Shown here in pieces: positions 23,253-32,670 of a DNA stretch of 52,630 nt. The stretch covers positions 1 to 52,630 of the forward strand of contig JAJFLB010000034.1 in the NCBI GenBank assembly GCA_021772915.1, in the 5' to 3' direction. Each line of letters begins with the position of its first letter. Position 1 is the stretch's first letter. A program made the translations under genes and the position numbers. This DNA is from Gammaproteobacteria bacterium. Its GTDB lineage: Bacteria; Pseudomonadota; Gammaproteobacteria; Xanthomonadales; SZUA-36. Below the pieces are notes generated by a model that saw only the letters and a list, made by a program, of their open reading frames with translations, was not told the DNA's origin and did not search any database.

Positions 23253-23876
23253 GTGCAAAATCTGTCAAAACTGCTGTTGTTGGTCGCCTCCCTATCATTC
23301 GTAGCCACTGAAGCCAATGCTTCCGAAACCATCGCTATCAACCCAACCAACAAAGCACCACTATTCGACGGCCGTTGTGGCAACGATGAATGGCAAGCAG
23401 CAACAAAAATCGAAATGCCAGCGCAGGCTTCCGTTTATCTCATGCACGATAAAGACTCCTTATACGTTTGCGCCAAAGGCAAAGCAGAAGACTACGCGGT
23501 CATTGATCTTTACATAGAACACGCCGAAACTGGCCATCTCTACAATCTTCATGCCTCCGCTCAATTGGGAGAACGATTACTCACAGACAAAGAATGGAGT
23601 AAAAACGAATGGTGGAATCACAAAGATTGGAGTGGATTCTGGGTACCCTATGCAGGTAATGAAGATACCGAAAATGGAAAACGCACTAAATTCTTGAAAG
23701 GATCACACAGGGAAGTCCAAGTGTTACGCAAGAAATTTGTGGGTAACATTTGGAATATTATGATTGGCGTAAGCGCTGTTAATCACGAAGGGAACTCTCA
23801 AGCAGAATTCTCTTATCCCGAAAAAGCAGTAGCTAACGATAAGTCGACCTGGGGAAAGTTTTCATTTTCTGAATAA
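23253..23876 (+). CDS. Exported CBM9/DOMON-like domain protein
   Basis: The 207-residue protein has signal peptide MQNLSKLLLLVASLSFVATEANA. The mature part starts IAINPTNKAPLFDGRCGNDEWQAATKIEM, the typical opening of family-9 carbohydrate-binding-like domains (DGxxxxxEW), then YLMHDKDSLYVCAKG. CBM9-like domains bind sugars or haem ligands; the ligand here is unknown. Start GTG 23253 has no strong ribosome site. It lies outside the cassette array. Confidence 0.7.
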   Translation: MQNLSKLLLLVASLSFVATEANASETIAINPTNKAPLFDGRCGNDEWQAATKIEMPAQASVYLMHDKDSLYVCAKGKAEDYAVIDLYIEHAETGHLYNLHASAQLGERLLTDKEWSKNEWWNHKDWSGFWVPYAGNEDTENGKRTKFLKGSHREVQVLRKKFVGNIWNIMIGVSAVNHEGNSQAEFSYPEKAVANDKSTWGKFSFSE

Positions 23877-24119
23877 AAGCTCTAAGTACTATAAGTGAAG
23901 ACGTATGCTTCCCCGTCAAGTGGACAACTCGAAAGTTGGACAGAATCGGCGCAGCGGTAGTTTGTCCGGACTGGTAGAAAGCGTATACGCGGCTCACCTT
24001 TAACAAACTTGCTGACGCATGAAGAGCGACCGCGGATGGCTCGAGAGCGTCCCGGATAGTACTACCCGATACGCTCCACGCACACTGTAATCCGTAGACA
24101 ACGTTGCTGGAATTAACAG

Positions 24120-26135
24120 CTAATCGTCCGGCCCAATTGCCTCGTATTGTTCGTAGCGTGGCAATATGGGTTCCAGAACCTCCGCTAGCTCATCCAGGTG
24201 CCGTTCATAATAACGCCACCGACCTACAGACTTAGAATAAATGGGTTGCCGTACCTGTTCCGAACTGGCCGTTCTGACCGGACGGTCGGTCGCATGAAAG
24301 TTCAGACAGTCTTCCTCAAAGGGAAGACCGCAGTATTCAAGCAGACGACGTACCTGATTTTCAAAGTCCGTAACGACCTCCTCGTATTGCATCGTCAATA
24401 CCTGTCCGGGCAGGACCTCATGCCAGTAGTCCAGCATCCGTTGATATTGCAGATAATATTCCCCAATGTCAGTCAGGTCATAAGTAAATGGTTGCCCCTT
24501 GGCAAACAATTGTCGGTAGCAACTGAAACCGGCATCCATGGGATGACGGCGGGCATCAATTATTTTGGCGTTGGGCAGTATCAGGTGAATAAATCCGACA
24601 GCGGGGAAATTATTCGGATTTTTGTCGATAAAATACTGTTTTCCTTCGGTTCGATGCATTTGACTAAAACCAATATACTCTTCGCCCATGGCCAGGAAGT
24701 GCCTGTCATTGAGTTCAGCAACTGCCTTTGGATAATTGACGCCATCGGCACGGTTTCTATTTAGAGATCTGGTTATACGAGTGATATAGGGTAATTCGCT
24801 CGTGCCCTCCACCAGGCTGTGACTGGCAAGTATCTGTTCAATCAGGGTAGATCCGGAACGCGGTAAGCCAATGACGAATATGGGTGATGGATCGGCATTG
24901 CCAACACCCGCATTTGCTTCCAGAAACTCCCTACTGAAAACATCAATTATCATGTCATTGACAGTTTCGGTTTCAACCGGGTCGTAGAGTTCGTGTATAC
25001 GACGCTGTGAATTGCCTTTCTCGTAGTAGTCCCATGCCCGGGCATACTTTTCTCTGTCTTCCCAGGCCTTGGCGAGTGCGAACAGAAAATTTACCTTTGA
25101 TTCAGCCCCGAGGTCGTCACGTTCAATTTTTGTCTCCATGTCTTCAATTTCTTCATCCTTGAAGTGGTAGGTCTTGAGATTGGCGAGACTCCACTGGATA
25201 GCGCCTATATCCGGTTCCAGTTCATAACACCGATGATACGCCTTGATGGCTTCTTTCTGTCGACCCACCGTCTTTAACTGGTGTCCCAGTCCCAGCCAGG
25301 CAATGGCCAGATTTGGATCGAGTTCAATGGCTTTTTGATGCGCATCGAGGGCCTCATAGGTCAATGCAGCAGGTGCCAGGGCATTGGCAAGTAAATCATG
25401 GAACCGGGCGTTTTGCGGTTGCATTTCAATCGCTTGTTTGAAGCACGCAATGGCTTCTTCAAAACGATCATCCTCCCGCAACAGTTTTCCCAGATCAACG
25501 ATAACACCGGTGTAATCCGGTGCAATTTCCAGTGCCTTACGGTACTGTCTTTCCGCAATCCCAACCCTGCCTTGTTGCGCGGCCATTTTCCCCATCAGAC
25601 GGATGGCCTCTACGTTGTCGGGATTGATTCTCAATATTTCCCGGCAGGTGCTTTCTGCCTCTTCGAACTGCTCTTCCTGCAGACATTCAACAGCCCTGGC
25701 AAGCAGTTTGTATTCCGGTGACAATGCAAATGATTTTTCAAATGCCGCGTCCGCCTCCTTCCCTTTTCCAACCGCAGCGAGTGCTTTGCCCAGGTTTAGA
25801 AAAGCCAGGTTGAGTTTGGGATCAAGTCGGGTAGCCTTCTCCAGCACGGCAATGGCTTCCTGGGGTCTATTCAGTTCAAGTAATATAAACCCAAGGTCCT
25901 CATGGGGTTTGGCAAATGTTGGTGCCAGTTCGATGGTCCTTCTGAGATGTTTCTCTGCTTCCCCATATTTTTTCATCTTTACCAGAAGGGCCCCCAGCAG
26001 CCCGTTGATATTGGGGTCATCGGGATACTGCGATATAGTGTCATTGCAGATACGTTCTGCGGCTACCAGTTGTCCGGAATTGATCAGTTCCAGTACTTCC
26101 GCAAAAACAGATTTGGATATCACTTGATGCTGCAT
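24120..26135 (-). CDS. TPR-repeat sulfotransferase
   Basis: The 671-residue protein has about ten TPR repeats (residues about 15-390; for example NPDNVEAIRLMGKMAAQQGRV) and a C-terminal sulfotransferase domain. The 5'-phosphosulfate loop is PIFVIGLPRSGSTLIEQ (PRSGST 425-430), and the 3'-phosphate region is KIIDARRHPMDAGFSCYRQ. Such proteins transfer sulfate from PAPS to a protein, glycan or lipid acceptor. No signal peptide, so cytoplasmic. ATG 26135 is the clear start. Confidence 0.92.
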   Translation of the reverse strand: MQHQVISKSVFAEVLELINSGQLVAAERICNDTISQYPDDPNINGLLGALLVKMKKYGEAEKHLRRTIELAPTFAKPHEDLGFILLELNRPQEAIAVLEKATRLDPKLNLAFLNLGKALAAVGKGKEADAAFEKSFALSPEYKLLARAVECLQEEQFEEAESTCREILRINPDNVEAIRLMGKMAAQQGRVGIAERQYRKALEIAPDYTGVIVDLGKLLREDDRFEEAIACFKQAIEMQPQNARFHDLLANALAPAALTYEALDAHQKAIELDPNLAIAWLGLGHQLKTVGRQKEAIKAYHRCYELEPDIGAIQWSLANLKTYHFKDEEIEDMETKIERDDLGAESKVNFLFALAKAWEDREKYARAWDYYEKGNSQRRIHELYDPVETETVNDMIIDVFSREFLEANAGVGNADPSPIFVIGLPRSGSTLIEQILASHSLVEGTSELPYITRITRSLNRNRADGVNYPKAVAELNDRHFLAMGEEYIGFSQMHRTEGKQYFIDKNPNNFPAVGFIHLILPNAKIIDARRHPMDAGFSCYRQLFAKGQPFTYDLTDIGEYYLQYQRMLDYWHEVLPGQVLTMQYEEVVTDFENQVRRLLEYCGLPFEEDCLNFHATDRPVRTASSEQVRQPIYSKSVGRWRYYERHLDELAEVLEPILPRYEQYEAIGPDD

Positions 26136-26310
26136 TGCCTGCCATTGGTGAAGACGAATAAATACCGGTTCAAAAAGGTCACCATATATACTTTATCGAC
26201 AGCGAGAAGCTTACAACAGATGGATGACCGGAATGATAAAGAGTTTAGCTTATCGATTCTCGCCTCTGCCACACATATCTTTGTCCATACGGTCCCGGGC
26301 ATGGTCTTAA

Positions 26311-26652
26311 TTAGAGCCTGTTAACACTGATCAGGGTGTCGACAATCAGTGCGAAGCAGATAAAAAACTGAAATACCAGATCCAACTTGTCGAACCGAGG
26401 AAAGATCCTTTGAAATCCCTTCAGTCGTCTGAATAGGCACTCAACTTCATTCCGCTTCTTGCACATCTCTCGGTCGTATTCCCAAGCAGACAAACGGTTG
26501 GATTTCGGGGGTACCACTGGCACTATGCCTTGATGCAAAACCAGCTGACGTGTCTCATCGCCCTTATAAACATGGAATTGAGACCCCCAGTACTCGAACA
26601 GCGTGTAGCTTTTCCAAGAGCTTGTTCTATAATTCTCTATGAGGGAGAACAC
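26311..26652 (-). pseudogene. IS5-family transposase remnant
   Basis: Residues from YKGDETRQLVLHQG through PVVPPKSNRLSAWEYDREMC and KKRNEVECLFRRLKGFQRIF to FALIVDTL match the C-terminal third of IS5-family (IS1031/IS427-like) DDE transposases, including the YDREMxKxRNxVE signature with the last catalytic Glu. The N-terminal domain with the two Asp is missing, and the first 30 residues of the frame do not match. I see no terminal repeats. Confidence 0.8.
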
Positions 26653-26772
26653 TTCCTATTCGGAAGATCTTGAACTGACCTGGATGCGCGTATGTAGCTA
26701 TGCGCTATCTTTCTCATTGGTTGGGTGATCAGTTTCATTGGGATTCAGCCCTGGAAAACAAAGGATGTGAAA

Positions 26773-27663
26773 ATGACACGACGATTAAAGAACTGCATGA
26801 GCGGGTGGTTTGTTTTGTTTATGATTGCCAGCGGCAGCACTGACGTGCAGGCTCAACTGGCGCCAGCCACGCCCAATACGTGTTACGCCACAACCGGTCA
26901 ACGAGATGGCGGACGATTGTTATCACTGGACCGGTTTACCGGTGCAGCGACACTTATTGCAGCTATCCCCGGCCTGGGCCGTGCCAGCGGTCTGGCGATT
27001 GATTCCAATGGCAATATGTTTGTGTCGGATGCCCTGGTTCCTAGTAATCTGTACCGGATAGATGCTGTAACAGGGGCGGCTACGCTAGTTGGGAACACCG
27101 GGATTGTCGGTCTCGATGGCATCGCCTTTGATAAAAATGATGTCCTGTATGGGGCTGAAACCGGCTTCCAGGATAAATTGTATACTTTCAACACAACAAC
27201 CGGTGCCCCCACATTGATAGGTACAATGGGTGCAGCCCGTCAGATTGCCGGATTGGCTTTTGATCCCACGACCGGGGTCCTATATGGCTCTACAGGTGGG
27301 TCCGGCATTACTGTGCTGCTGGACATCCTTTACACGATTAACACAGCCACAGGTGTCGCCACCGCCGTAGGTCCAAACGGACTTGGAAATTCGACACCGG
27401 ACATCTTCTTTGACGGGGACGGACAGCTGTTCGGCTCCAAGGGCGGCGGGAGTGCTTTTGGTAACCTGATTGCTATAAATAAGGGAACCGGCGCAGGTTC
27501 AGTTATTGGACCTTTTGGTTTTCAGTCTGTCTCAGGTTTGGACTGTTTCCAGCTATCCCCTCCTGGTCCAGTCCCCACCATGGGTAAGCTCGGTCTGATT
27601 GTTTTGGGTTTGCTTGTTCTGTCAGTTGCCAGTATGCGCTTGCGTAAACGCCGTTCAGTTTAG
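26773..27663 (+). CDS. Exported beta-propeller-like protein with IPTL-CTERM-like anchor
   Basis: The 296-residue protein has a signal peptide (FVLFMIASGSTDVQA) and six repeated blades with alternating LYRIDAVTGAATLVG, LYTFNTTTGAPTLIG, LYTINTATGVATAVG and GLAIDSNGNMFVSD, GIAFDKNDVLYGAE. The C-terminus GPVPTMGKLGLIVLGLLVLSVASMRLRKRR is a motif-TM-basic tail of the IPTL-CTERM type, a predicted sorting signal. AAGGATG before ATG 26773 supports this start. Surface or envelope protein. Confidence 0.8.
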   Translation: MTRRLKNCMSGWFVLFMIASGSTDVQAQLAPATPNTCYATTGQRDGGRLLSLDRFTGAATLIAAIPGLGRASGLAIDSNGNMFVSDALVPSNLYRIDAVTGAATLVGNTGIVGLDGIAFDKNDVLYGAETGFQDKLYTFNTTTGAPTLIGTMGAARQIAGLAFDPTTGVLYGSTGGSGITVLLDILYTINTATGVATAVGPNGLGNSTPDIFFDGDGQLFGSKGGGSAFGNLIAINKGTGAGSVIGPFGFQSVSGLDCFQLSPPGPVPTMGKLGLIVLGLLVLSVASMRLRKRRSV

Positions 27664-28073
27664 GCTGCTCGTCCACCTGCCTTTTGTGGCTGTCCGTGTT
27701 CTGCTCGTGCCGTTAACACCATGTTGCAGCATGTCCACGGCTCGAACCAAATCGGGCCATGGTGCAATCACTCGGACAGCGTTTTCACTGTGCCTCCGAA
27801 CCAAGATCCAAACCATGTGACCGGAATACACTGGTTACCTGTGCCTGATGGAAGCAAGTTGGACTCGAGCTTGTTTCAAAATTGCCCAGCGGTTTTTAAC
27901 TTGACAGTACCCTCAAATATGATCAAATTGCGTGCTAGTCTGGCTGAAGGTCTGATATGAATGGCCGTTCAATTCTCTGAGGGTTCAAGTAATACAGTGT
28001 TTAAAAGTCTTAAGCTCGGTATTGTGAACAGTATTCACACGACTAAGTGATGGTATCGGTATTCTGAAATCCA
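27664..28073. other. Intergenic region without a supported gene
   Basis: About 410 bp. A 79-codon ORF at 27721-27960 has no ribosome site and no recognisable domain. No strong promoter or hairpin is visible. It may contain remains of an older gene. Confidence 0.4.
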
Positions 28074-28637
28074 ATGAACATTGAAGGCCTTGTCCGTGAG
28101 CTCGGACCGATTGACATTACGGCCCTGTCCGAATCAATCCTTGCCCAGGAAGAAGTCGCCTGGCATGAAGACCATTACCGCCAGGAAACCTATGAAGTCC
28201 ACAGGCAAACTGAGACCATAGCGTTGGTTTTCACAAAACTCGAAGCCTGGCCCGAGGTCGATATTTGTAAAGAATCCGGTTGGGACCGTCTCGCTGAAGT
28301 CGCTGTACCCGTCATGCACGAGATCATTCAAAGAGCGTACCCACCGGGTGGCACAATCATCCGGGCCATGGCTGCAAAATTGCTGGCTGGCGGCAAAATA
28401 ACACCGCACGTGGATGCCCACCCGTCATTCCACAGGGGACACCGGATACATATCCCGATCACGACAAATCAACGGGTCCGTTTTATGATCGATGGCCGGC
28501 CGCACCAGTTGCAACCTGGCCAGGCGTATGAAATCAACAATCAGAAAAGGCACAGCGTGATGAACAAGGGTAAAGAAGACCGCATTACTTTTATTTTCGA
28601 TTATGTACCGCCACAGGAATTGGGCCGCATGAGCTAG
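28074..28637 (+). CDS. Aspartyl/asparaginyl beta-hydroxylase-like protein
   Basis: The 187-residue protein has the double-stranded beta-helix signature of Fe(II)/2-oxoglutarate oxygenases of the Asp/Asn hydroxylase type: LAGGKITPHVDAHPSFHRGHRIHIPI (His-x-Asp), then YEINNQKRHSVMNKG (distal His) and DRITFIFDYVP (Arg for 2OG). It would hydroxylate a small molecule, lipid or peptide; substrate unknown. Cytoplasmic; single gene, convergent with the S9 peptidase. Confidence 0.85.
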   Translation: MNIEGLVRELGPIDITALSESILAQEEVAWHEDHYRQETYEVHRQTETIALVFTKLEAWPEVDICKESGWDRLAEVAVPVMHEIIQRAYPPGGTIIRAMAAKLLAGGKITPHVDAHPSFHRGHRIHIPITTNQRVRFMIDGRPHQLQPGQAYEINNQKRHSVMNKGKEDRITFIFDYVPPQELGRMS

Positions 28638-28654
28638 TCTGCAAGGATCAGCGG

Positions 28655-28702
28655 GGTCAGCGTCAAGTGCCGGAGCGTTTACTCTGGCACTTGACTCTGA
28701 CC
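28655..28702. terminator. 17-bp inverted repeat between convergent genes
   Basis: GGTCAGCGTCAAGTGCC and GGCACTTGACTCTGACC pair over 17 bp with one mismatch around a 14-base loop. It lies between two convergent genes, so it could end both transcripts, although no T tract follows. The GGTCAGAGTCAAG half also resembles repeated extragenic motifs seen in related bacteria, so a REP-like element is an alternative. Confidence 0.55.
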
Positions 28703-28709
28703 CTCACGC

Positions 28710-30884
28710 CTAACGTTTCGGATCAGCCAGGTCGACCAGGAATGCGAACTCCTTTGAAATTTCTTCATATTGTCGGAACCGACCCGACGAACCACCATGG
28801 CCGGCTTCCATATTTATTTTAAAAATTAATCGGTTGTGATCTGTCCGCTGGTCGCGTAGTCGTGCTACCCACTTGGCCGGCTCAAAGTATTGCACTTGTG
28901 AATCATGCAAACCGGTGGTGACCATCAGGTTCGGGTAAGCTTGCTGACTGACCTGGTCATAGGGTGAGTACGACAGCATATAGTCGTAGGCCTGCTTTTC
29001 TTTAGGGTTACCCCATTCGTTAAATTCACCCGTGGTCAACGGAATGGTCTCATCCAGCATGGTTGTCACTACATCCACGAATGGCACACCAGCAACTACA
29101 CCATGGTACAGCTCCGGTGCCATGTTGATTACCGCACCCATTAACAAACCACCTGCACTTCCCCCCCGGGCGTAGGTTCTGCCTGGGTCAATAAGACCCC
29201 GTTGCTGCAAGCCGTGGGTAACATCAACAAAGTCAGTGAATGTATTCTTCTTGTTCTGCAAGCGGCCGTGTTCATACCATTTACGACCCATTTCCTGCCC
29301 ACCACGTATATGTGCGATGACAAAAACAAAGCCCCGATCCAGCAGACTGACAATGGAATTGCGAAACCAGGGATCGATTGAGCTGCCATAAGAACCATAG
29401 CCATAGACCAACGCCGGTGCCGAACCATCCAGTTTCGTCGAGCGCTTACGGGCAAATGACACCGGTACCATTGTTTCGTCCCGGGCGCTCACCATCATCC
29501 GCCCGGTGACGTATTCATCACTGTCGAATTCACCGATCACCCGCTGGGCTTTCAGGAGCCGAGTCTGACCGGAGATCAAATCTGTTTCCCAAACCTGTCT
29601 GGGTGTGACCAGGCTGGAGAAGCCATACCGGATGGTGTCGGTATGGGTGCTGACATTGGTGTCCAGCCACATCACGTAGGCCTCTTCAGCAGCGTCAAGG
29701 TAGCGATCCGTATTGCCGTCGTGTGCCCTGACCCGCACCTTGCGCAATCCATCCTTGCGTTCCCCGATAACCAACCAGTTGTCGAAGGCCTGGAAGTCCC
29801 GGATCATGGCGTCGTCCCGGTGAGGAATGACTTCCTGCCAACGGGATTTATCGGCCGAATCCTCCAGCTTCACAGACATGAGACGAAAATTCTCGGCCTG
29901 CCAGTTGGTGCGTATATAAAACCTGTCACCCGCGTGGTCTATATCATATTCGTGACCGATCTCACGTGGCAGGAACGGTTTGAACGGACCCAGCGGGTCA
30001 TCGGCAGCCAGTAGCTTGACCTCGGTGGTGTCTGTGTTTTGATGGAACAAAACGAGGTAGTCTTTTGAACGGCTGCGTGATATCCAGTTGTAGTACGTGT
30101 TGTCGGTTTCTTCATATACCAGTACATCAGCCGCACTATCGGTACCTAATTTGTGCCGCATCAACTGGTAACCCAGCAGGGTTTCAAGGTCCTTGTTTAG
30201 ATAAAACAGGTACTGTCCGTTCGCAGACCATGCCATGGGGTTACTGGCGTTAGCGATCAGGTCTGGCAAATACTCTCCCGTTTGCGTATCGAGTATTCGT
30301 ATTTCGTTGATTCGCCTGCCAACCGTGTCTTCGGCGATCGCGGCGTAGCGGTGATCATCACTGACTTCAAACCCCCTTATTGAGTAAAACCCATACCCGA
30401 CCGCACGCTGATTGCCATCGACCAATACTTCCTCGCTCGCCTCCATGTCACCTTTACGGCGCGCGTAAACCGGGTACTCCTGTTCGGGTTCATAACGGGT
30501 GTAGTACCAGTAATCGTCCACTTTGAAAGGCACACTGGACTCGTCCGGATCAAGACGACCGGTCATTTCCTCGTACAGGCTTTTTTGCAAACCTGCAGTG
30601 TGCTCCATCGATTTGTCAAAATAGTCGTTCTCCGCATCCAGGTAGGCCAGTACTTCCGGGTCCTTGCGGGTATCGTCACGCAGCCAGTAATACTCGTCCA
30701 CACGGGTGTGACCATGCAAGGTCATTTCGTGGGGACGTTTTTCGGCTCTGGGTTCTTGAAGAGAAATAATTGGAGTATCAGCGGCTGGGTTTTTTGCGGA
30801 GCCCGTCACATTAGCAGACTCGGAACCCGATTCACAGGCCGTTAACAGCACGATACTGGCCACGCATAAAATTTCTGTTTTCAT
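28710..30884 (-). CDS. S9 family peptidase (oligopeptidase B-like), lipoprotein
   Basis: The 724-residue protein has an N-terminal beta-propeller (EYYWLRDDTRKDPEVLAYLDAEN at its start) and a C-terminal alpha/beta-hydrolase domain. The catalytic Ser is in ARGGSAGGLLMG, Asp in LHDSQVQYFEP and His in EAGHGGSSGR. The signal MKTEILCVASIVLLTAC has a clear lipobox, so it is membrane-anchored in the periplasm, unlike classic cytoplasmic PtrB. It should cut short peptides, probably after basic or Pro residues. ATG 30884 is preferred over 30896 (MRKKMKTE). Confidence 0.92.
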   Translation of the reverse strand: MKTEILCVASIVLLTACESGSESANVTGSAKNPAADTPIISLQEPRAEKRPHEMTLHGHTRVDEYYWLRDDTRKDPEVLAYLDAENDYFDKSMEHTAGLQKSLYEEMTGRLDPDESSVPFKVDDYWYYTRYEPEQEYPVYARRKGDMEASEEVLVDGNQRAVGYGFYSIRGFEVSDDHRYAAIAEDTVGRRINEIRILDTQTGEYLPDLIANASNPMAWSANGQYLFYLNKDLETLLGYQLMRHKLGTDSAADVLVYEETDNTYYNWISRSRSKDYLVLFHQNTDTTEVKLLAADDPLGPFKPFLPREIGHEYDIDHAGDRFYIRTNWQAENFRLMSVKLEDSADKSRWQEVIPHRDDAMIRDFQAFDNWLVIGERKDGLRKVRVRAHDGNTDRYLDAAEEAYVMWLDTNVSTHTDTIRYGFSSLVTPRQVWETDLISGQTRLLKAQRVIGEFDSDEYVTGRMMVSARDETMVPVSFARKRSTKLDGSAPALVYGYGSYGSSIDPWFRNSIVSLLDRGFVFVIAHIRGGQEMGRKWYEHGRLQNKKNTFTDFVDVTHGLQQRGLIDPGRTYARGGSAGGLLMGAVINMAPELYHGVVAGVPFVDVVTTMLDETIPLTTGEFNEWGNPKEKQAYDYMLSYSPYDQVSQQAYPNLMVTTGLHDSQVQYFEPAKWVARLRDQRTDHNRLIFKINMEAGHGGSSGRFRQYEEISKEFAFLVDLADPKR

Positions 30885-30896
30885 TTTTTTCCTCAA

Positions 30897-31251
30897 AATC
30901 TGTGACGGGATTACAGGTCAACTTTCGCTTCCGGTGACACACGGCCTTCACAGGTGCTTGTATTCTGATACCCATGTAATCTGACGGCAGATTATACCTG
31001 CTGCGGCCACGACACCACTTGGCTCTTTGTTATTCAAAAAAAACCGGGCGGGAAATAACCGGAGAGATGGTTCAGATATGACACGGAAAAGTCAACTGCA
31101 ACTGGATGTTGCCTGGCCGGCACATGAAACCCGTGGGCGATAGCAGGACTTCCCGTCACTCGCCACACTTGAGCACTTTCCTTTTAAACAAACAAGCAAA
31201 CAACAAAAACGCGTAAGCTAATATGCCATCGAGCTATAGGAATTAATTGAT
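30897..31251. other. Divergent intergenic region
   Basis: About 355 bp between the divergent peptidase and symporter genes. It holds an inverted repeat TAATCTG-ACGG-CAGATTA (30977-30994). No ORF is supported. The symporter ribosome site is likely AGGA near 31238. Confidence 0.5.
30977..30994. promoter_or_regulatory. Inverted repeat TAATCTG-N4-CAGATTA
   Basis: A perfect 7-bp inverted repeat with a 4-base spacer in the divergent intergenic region. It lies about 90 bases upstream of the S9 peptidase start and could be an operator for either gene. Confidence 0.4.
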
Positions 31252-32670
31252 ATGTCGGTGATCGCCGTCGTTTTTGTCATCTACCTGCTTATTCTCGCAG
31301 CGCTGGCTTTGTGGAGTCGCAGAGAGGCGCAGACCATGTCCGGCTATTTTATTGCCGGTAAGAAGCTACCACCCTGGGTGGTTGCGTTCAGCACCAATGC
31401 CACCGGTGAAAGTGGCTGGCTATTACTGGGATTGACGGGAATGGGCTACTCGGTAGGTGTACATGCCTACTGGGTGGTTGCCGGTGAAGTCAGCGGTATT
31501 GCCGCCGCCTGGTTGCTGATGTCGCGACGTCTGAAACGCATGGCTGATGAGTCGGGCGCGATCACGGTACCGGATGTGCTGGCTTCACGCTTCAATGACA
31601 AGAATCATGTGTTACGGAAAATCAGCACGCTAATTATTCTCACCATGGTCGGCACCTACATTGCCGCCCAGATGGTGGCAACAGGCAAGGCATTTTCGGG
31701 TTTTACTGAACTGACATACGGTGCAGGTGTGGTTGTCGGTGCAGCCATTATCATCGTCTACACCCTGGTTGGAGGTTACAAGGCGGTTGCCTGGACTGAT
31801 CTGATCCAGGGTATTTTGATGCTAGGCGGTCTCATTATTGTCCCCACTGTGGCGGTGACCGCTGCTGGCGGCTGGGACGCGGTCTTAAATACCCTCGCCG
31901 CGGAAGACCCGGGTCTGTTAAGTCCCTGGGGACCGGACGGCGTCAGCGTTAAGGCTTTCGTCGCGGTTGCAAGTTTCCTGGCCATCGGGATCGGTTTTAT
32001 CGGTGTTCCACAGCTGATGGTGCGATTTATGTCTGCCCGCTCCAGGCAAAGCCTGGTTCCGGCGATGATTATTTCCATCGTTGTTCTCCTGCTGTTTGAT
32101 TTGGGCGCAGTGACTAGCGGGTTGGCCGGTCGCGCCCTGTTTCCCGGTCTTGAAGACCCAGAAGGAATTCTGCCCTTGCTCGCAACCGAGTTGTTTTCAC
32201 CTTTATTTGCCGGAATTTTAATGGTGGTTGTGTTGGCGGCCATCATGTCAACTGCTGACAGCCTGTTGATCATGGCTTCCTCCGCGGTCGTTCGTGACTA
32301 TTTGCAGAAGATACGTTCCTCCACAAAATCGGATGCGCATCTGGCCCGCTACGGGAAGATTGTCACGCTGGTCATTGGTGTGCTTGGTCTGGTTTTTGCC
32401 CTGAATGAGTCTCCGCTTATTTTCTGGTTCGTGATTTTTGCCTGGAATGGTTTAGGCGCGGCTTTCGGTCCCCCGCTGGTGTGCGCGCTCTGGTATCCAA
32501 AGACCACGCTCAGAGGCGCCATTATTGGCATGCTGGGCGGTTTTGGAACGACCGTCTTGTGGGTATTGTTTATGAAACCCTACACTTATGACCTGCTGGA
32601 AATAGTTCCTGGATTCCTGGTCGGCATGATTCTGATTATTGCATTCAGCAAGCCTGAAACGACCAGTTAA
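31252..32670 (+). CDS. Sodium:solute symporter (PutP-like, SSS family)
   Basis: The 472-residue protein has 12-13 membrane segments and SSS-family signatures: AGKKLPPWVVAFSTNATGESGWLLLGLTG near TM2 (Na+ site region), IVYTLVGGYKAVAWTDLIQG and IMSTADSLLIMASSAVVRDY. It resembles the proline/sodium symporter PutP, but the substrate cannot be fixed from sequence. The stop overlaps the next gene's start by one base, suggesting that it imports a substrate or product of that oxygenase. Confidence 0.9.
   Translation: MSVIAVVFVIYLLILAALALWSRREAQTMSGYFIAGKKLPPWVVAFSTNATGESGWLLLGLTGMGYSVGVHAYWVVAGEVSGIAAAWLLMSRRLKRMADESGAITVPDVLASRFNDKNHVLRKISTLIILTMVGTYIAAQMVATGKAFSGFTELTYGAGVVVGAAIIIVYTLVGGYKAVAWTDLIQGILMLGGLIIVPTVAVTAAGGWDAVLNTLAAEDPGLLSPWGPDGVSVKAFVAVASFLAIGIGFIGVPQLMVRFMSARSRQSLVPAMIISIVVLLLFDLGAVTSGLAGRALFPGLEDPEGILPLLATELFSPLFAGILMVVVLAAIMSTADSLLIMASSAVVRDYLQKIRSSTKSDAHLARYGKIVTLVIGVLGLVFALNESPLIFWFVIFAWNGLGAAFGPPLVCALWYPKTTLRGAIIGMLGGFGTTVLWVLFMKPYTYDLLEIVPGFLVGMILIIAFSKPETTS

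Noticed and set aside
27721-27960. 79-codon ORF in the intergenic region
   Set aside because: No ribosome site, no domain, not followed by any gene structure; composition not protein-like.
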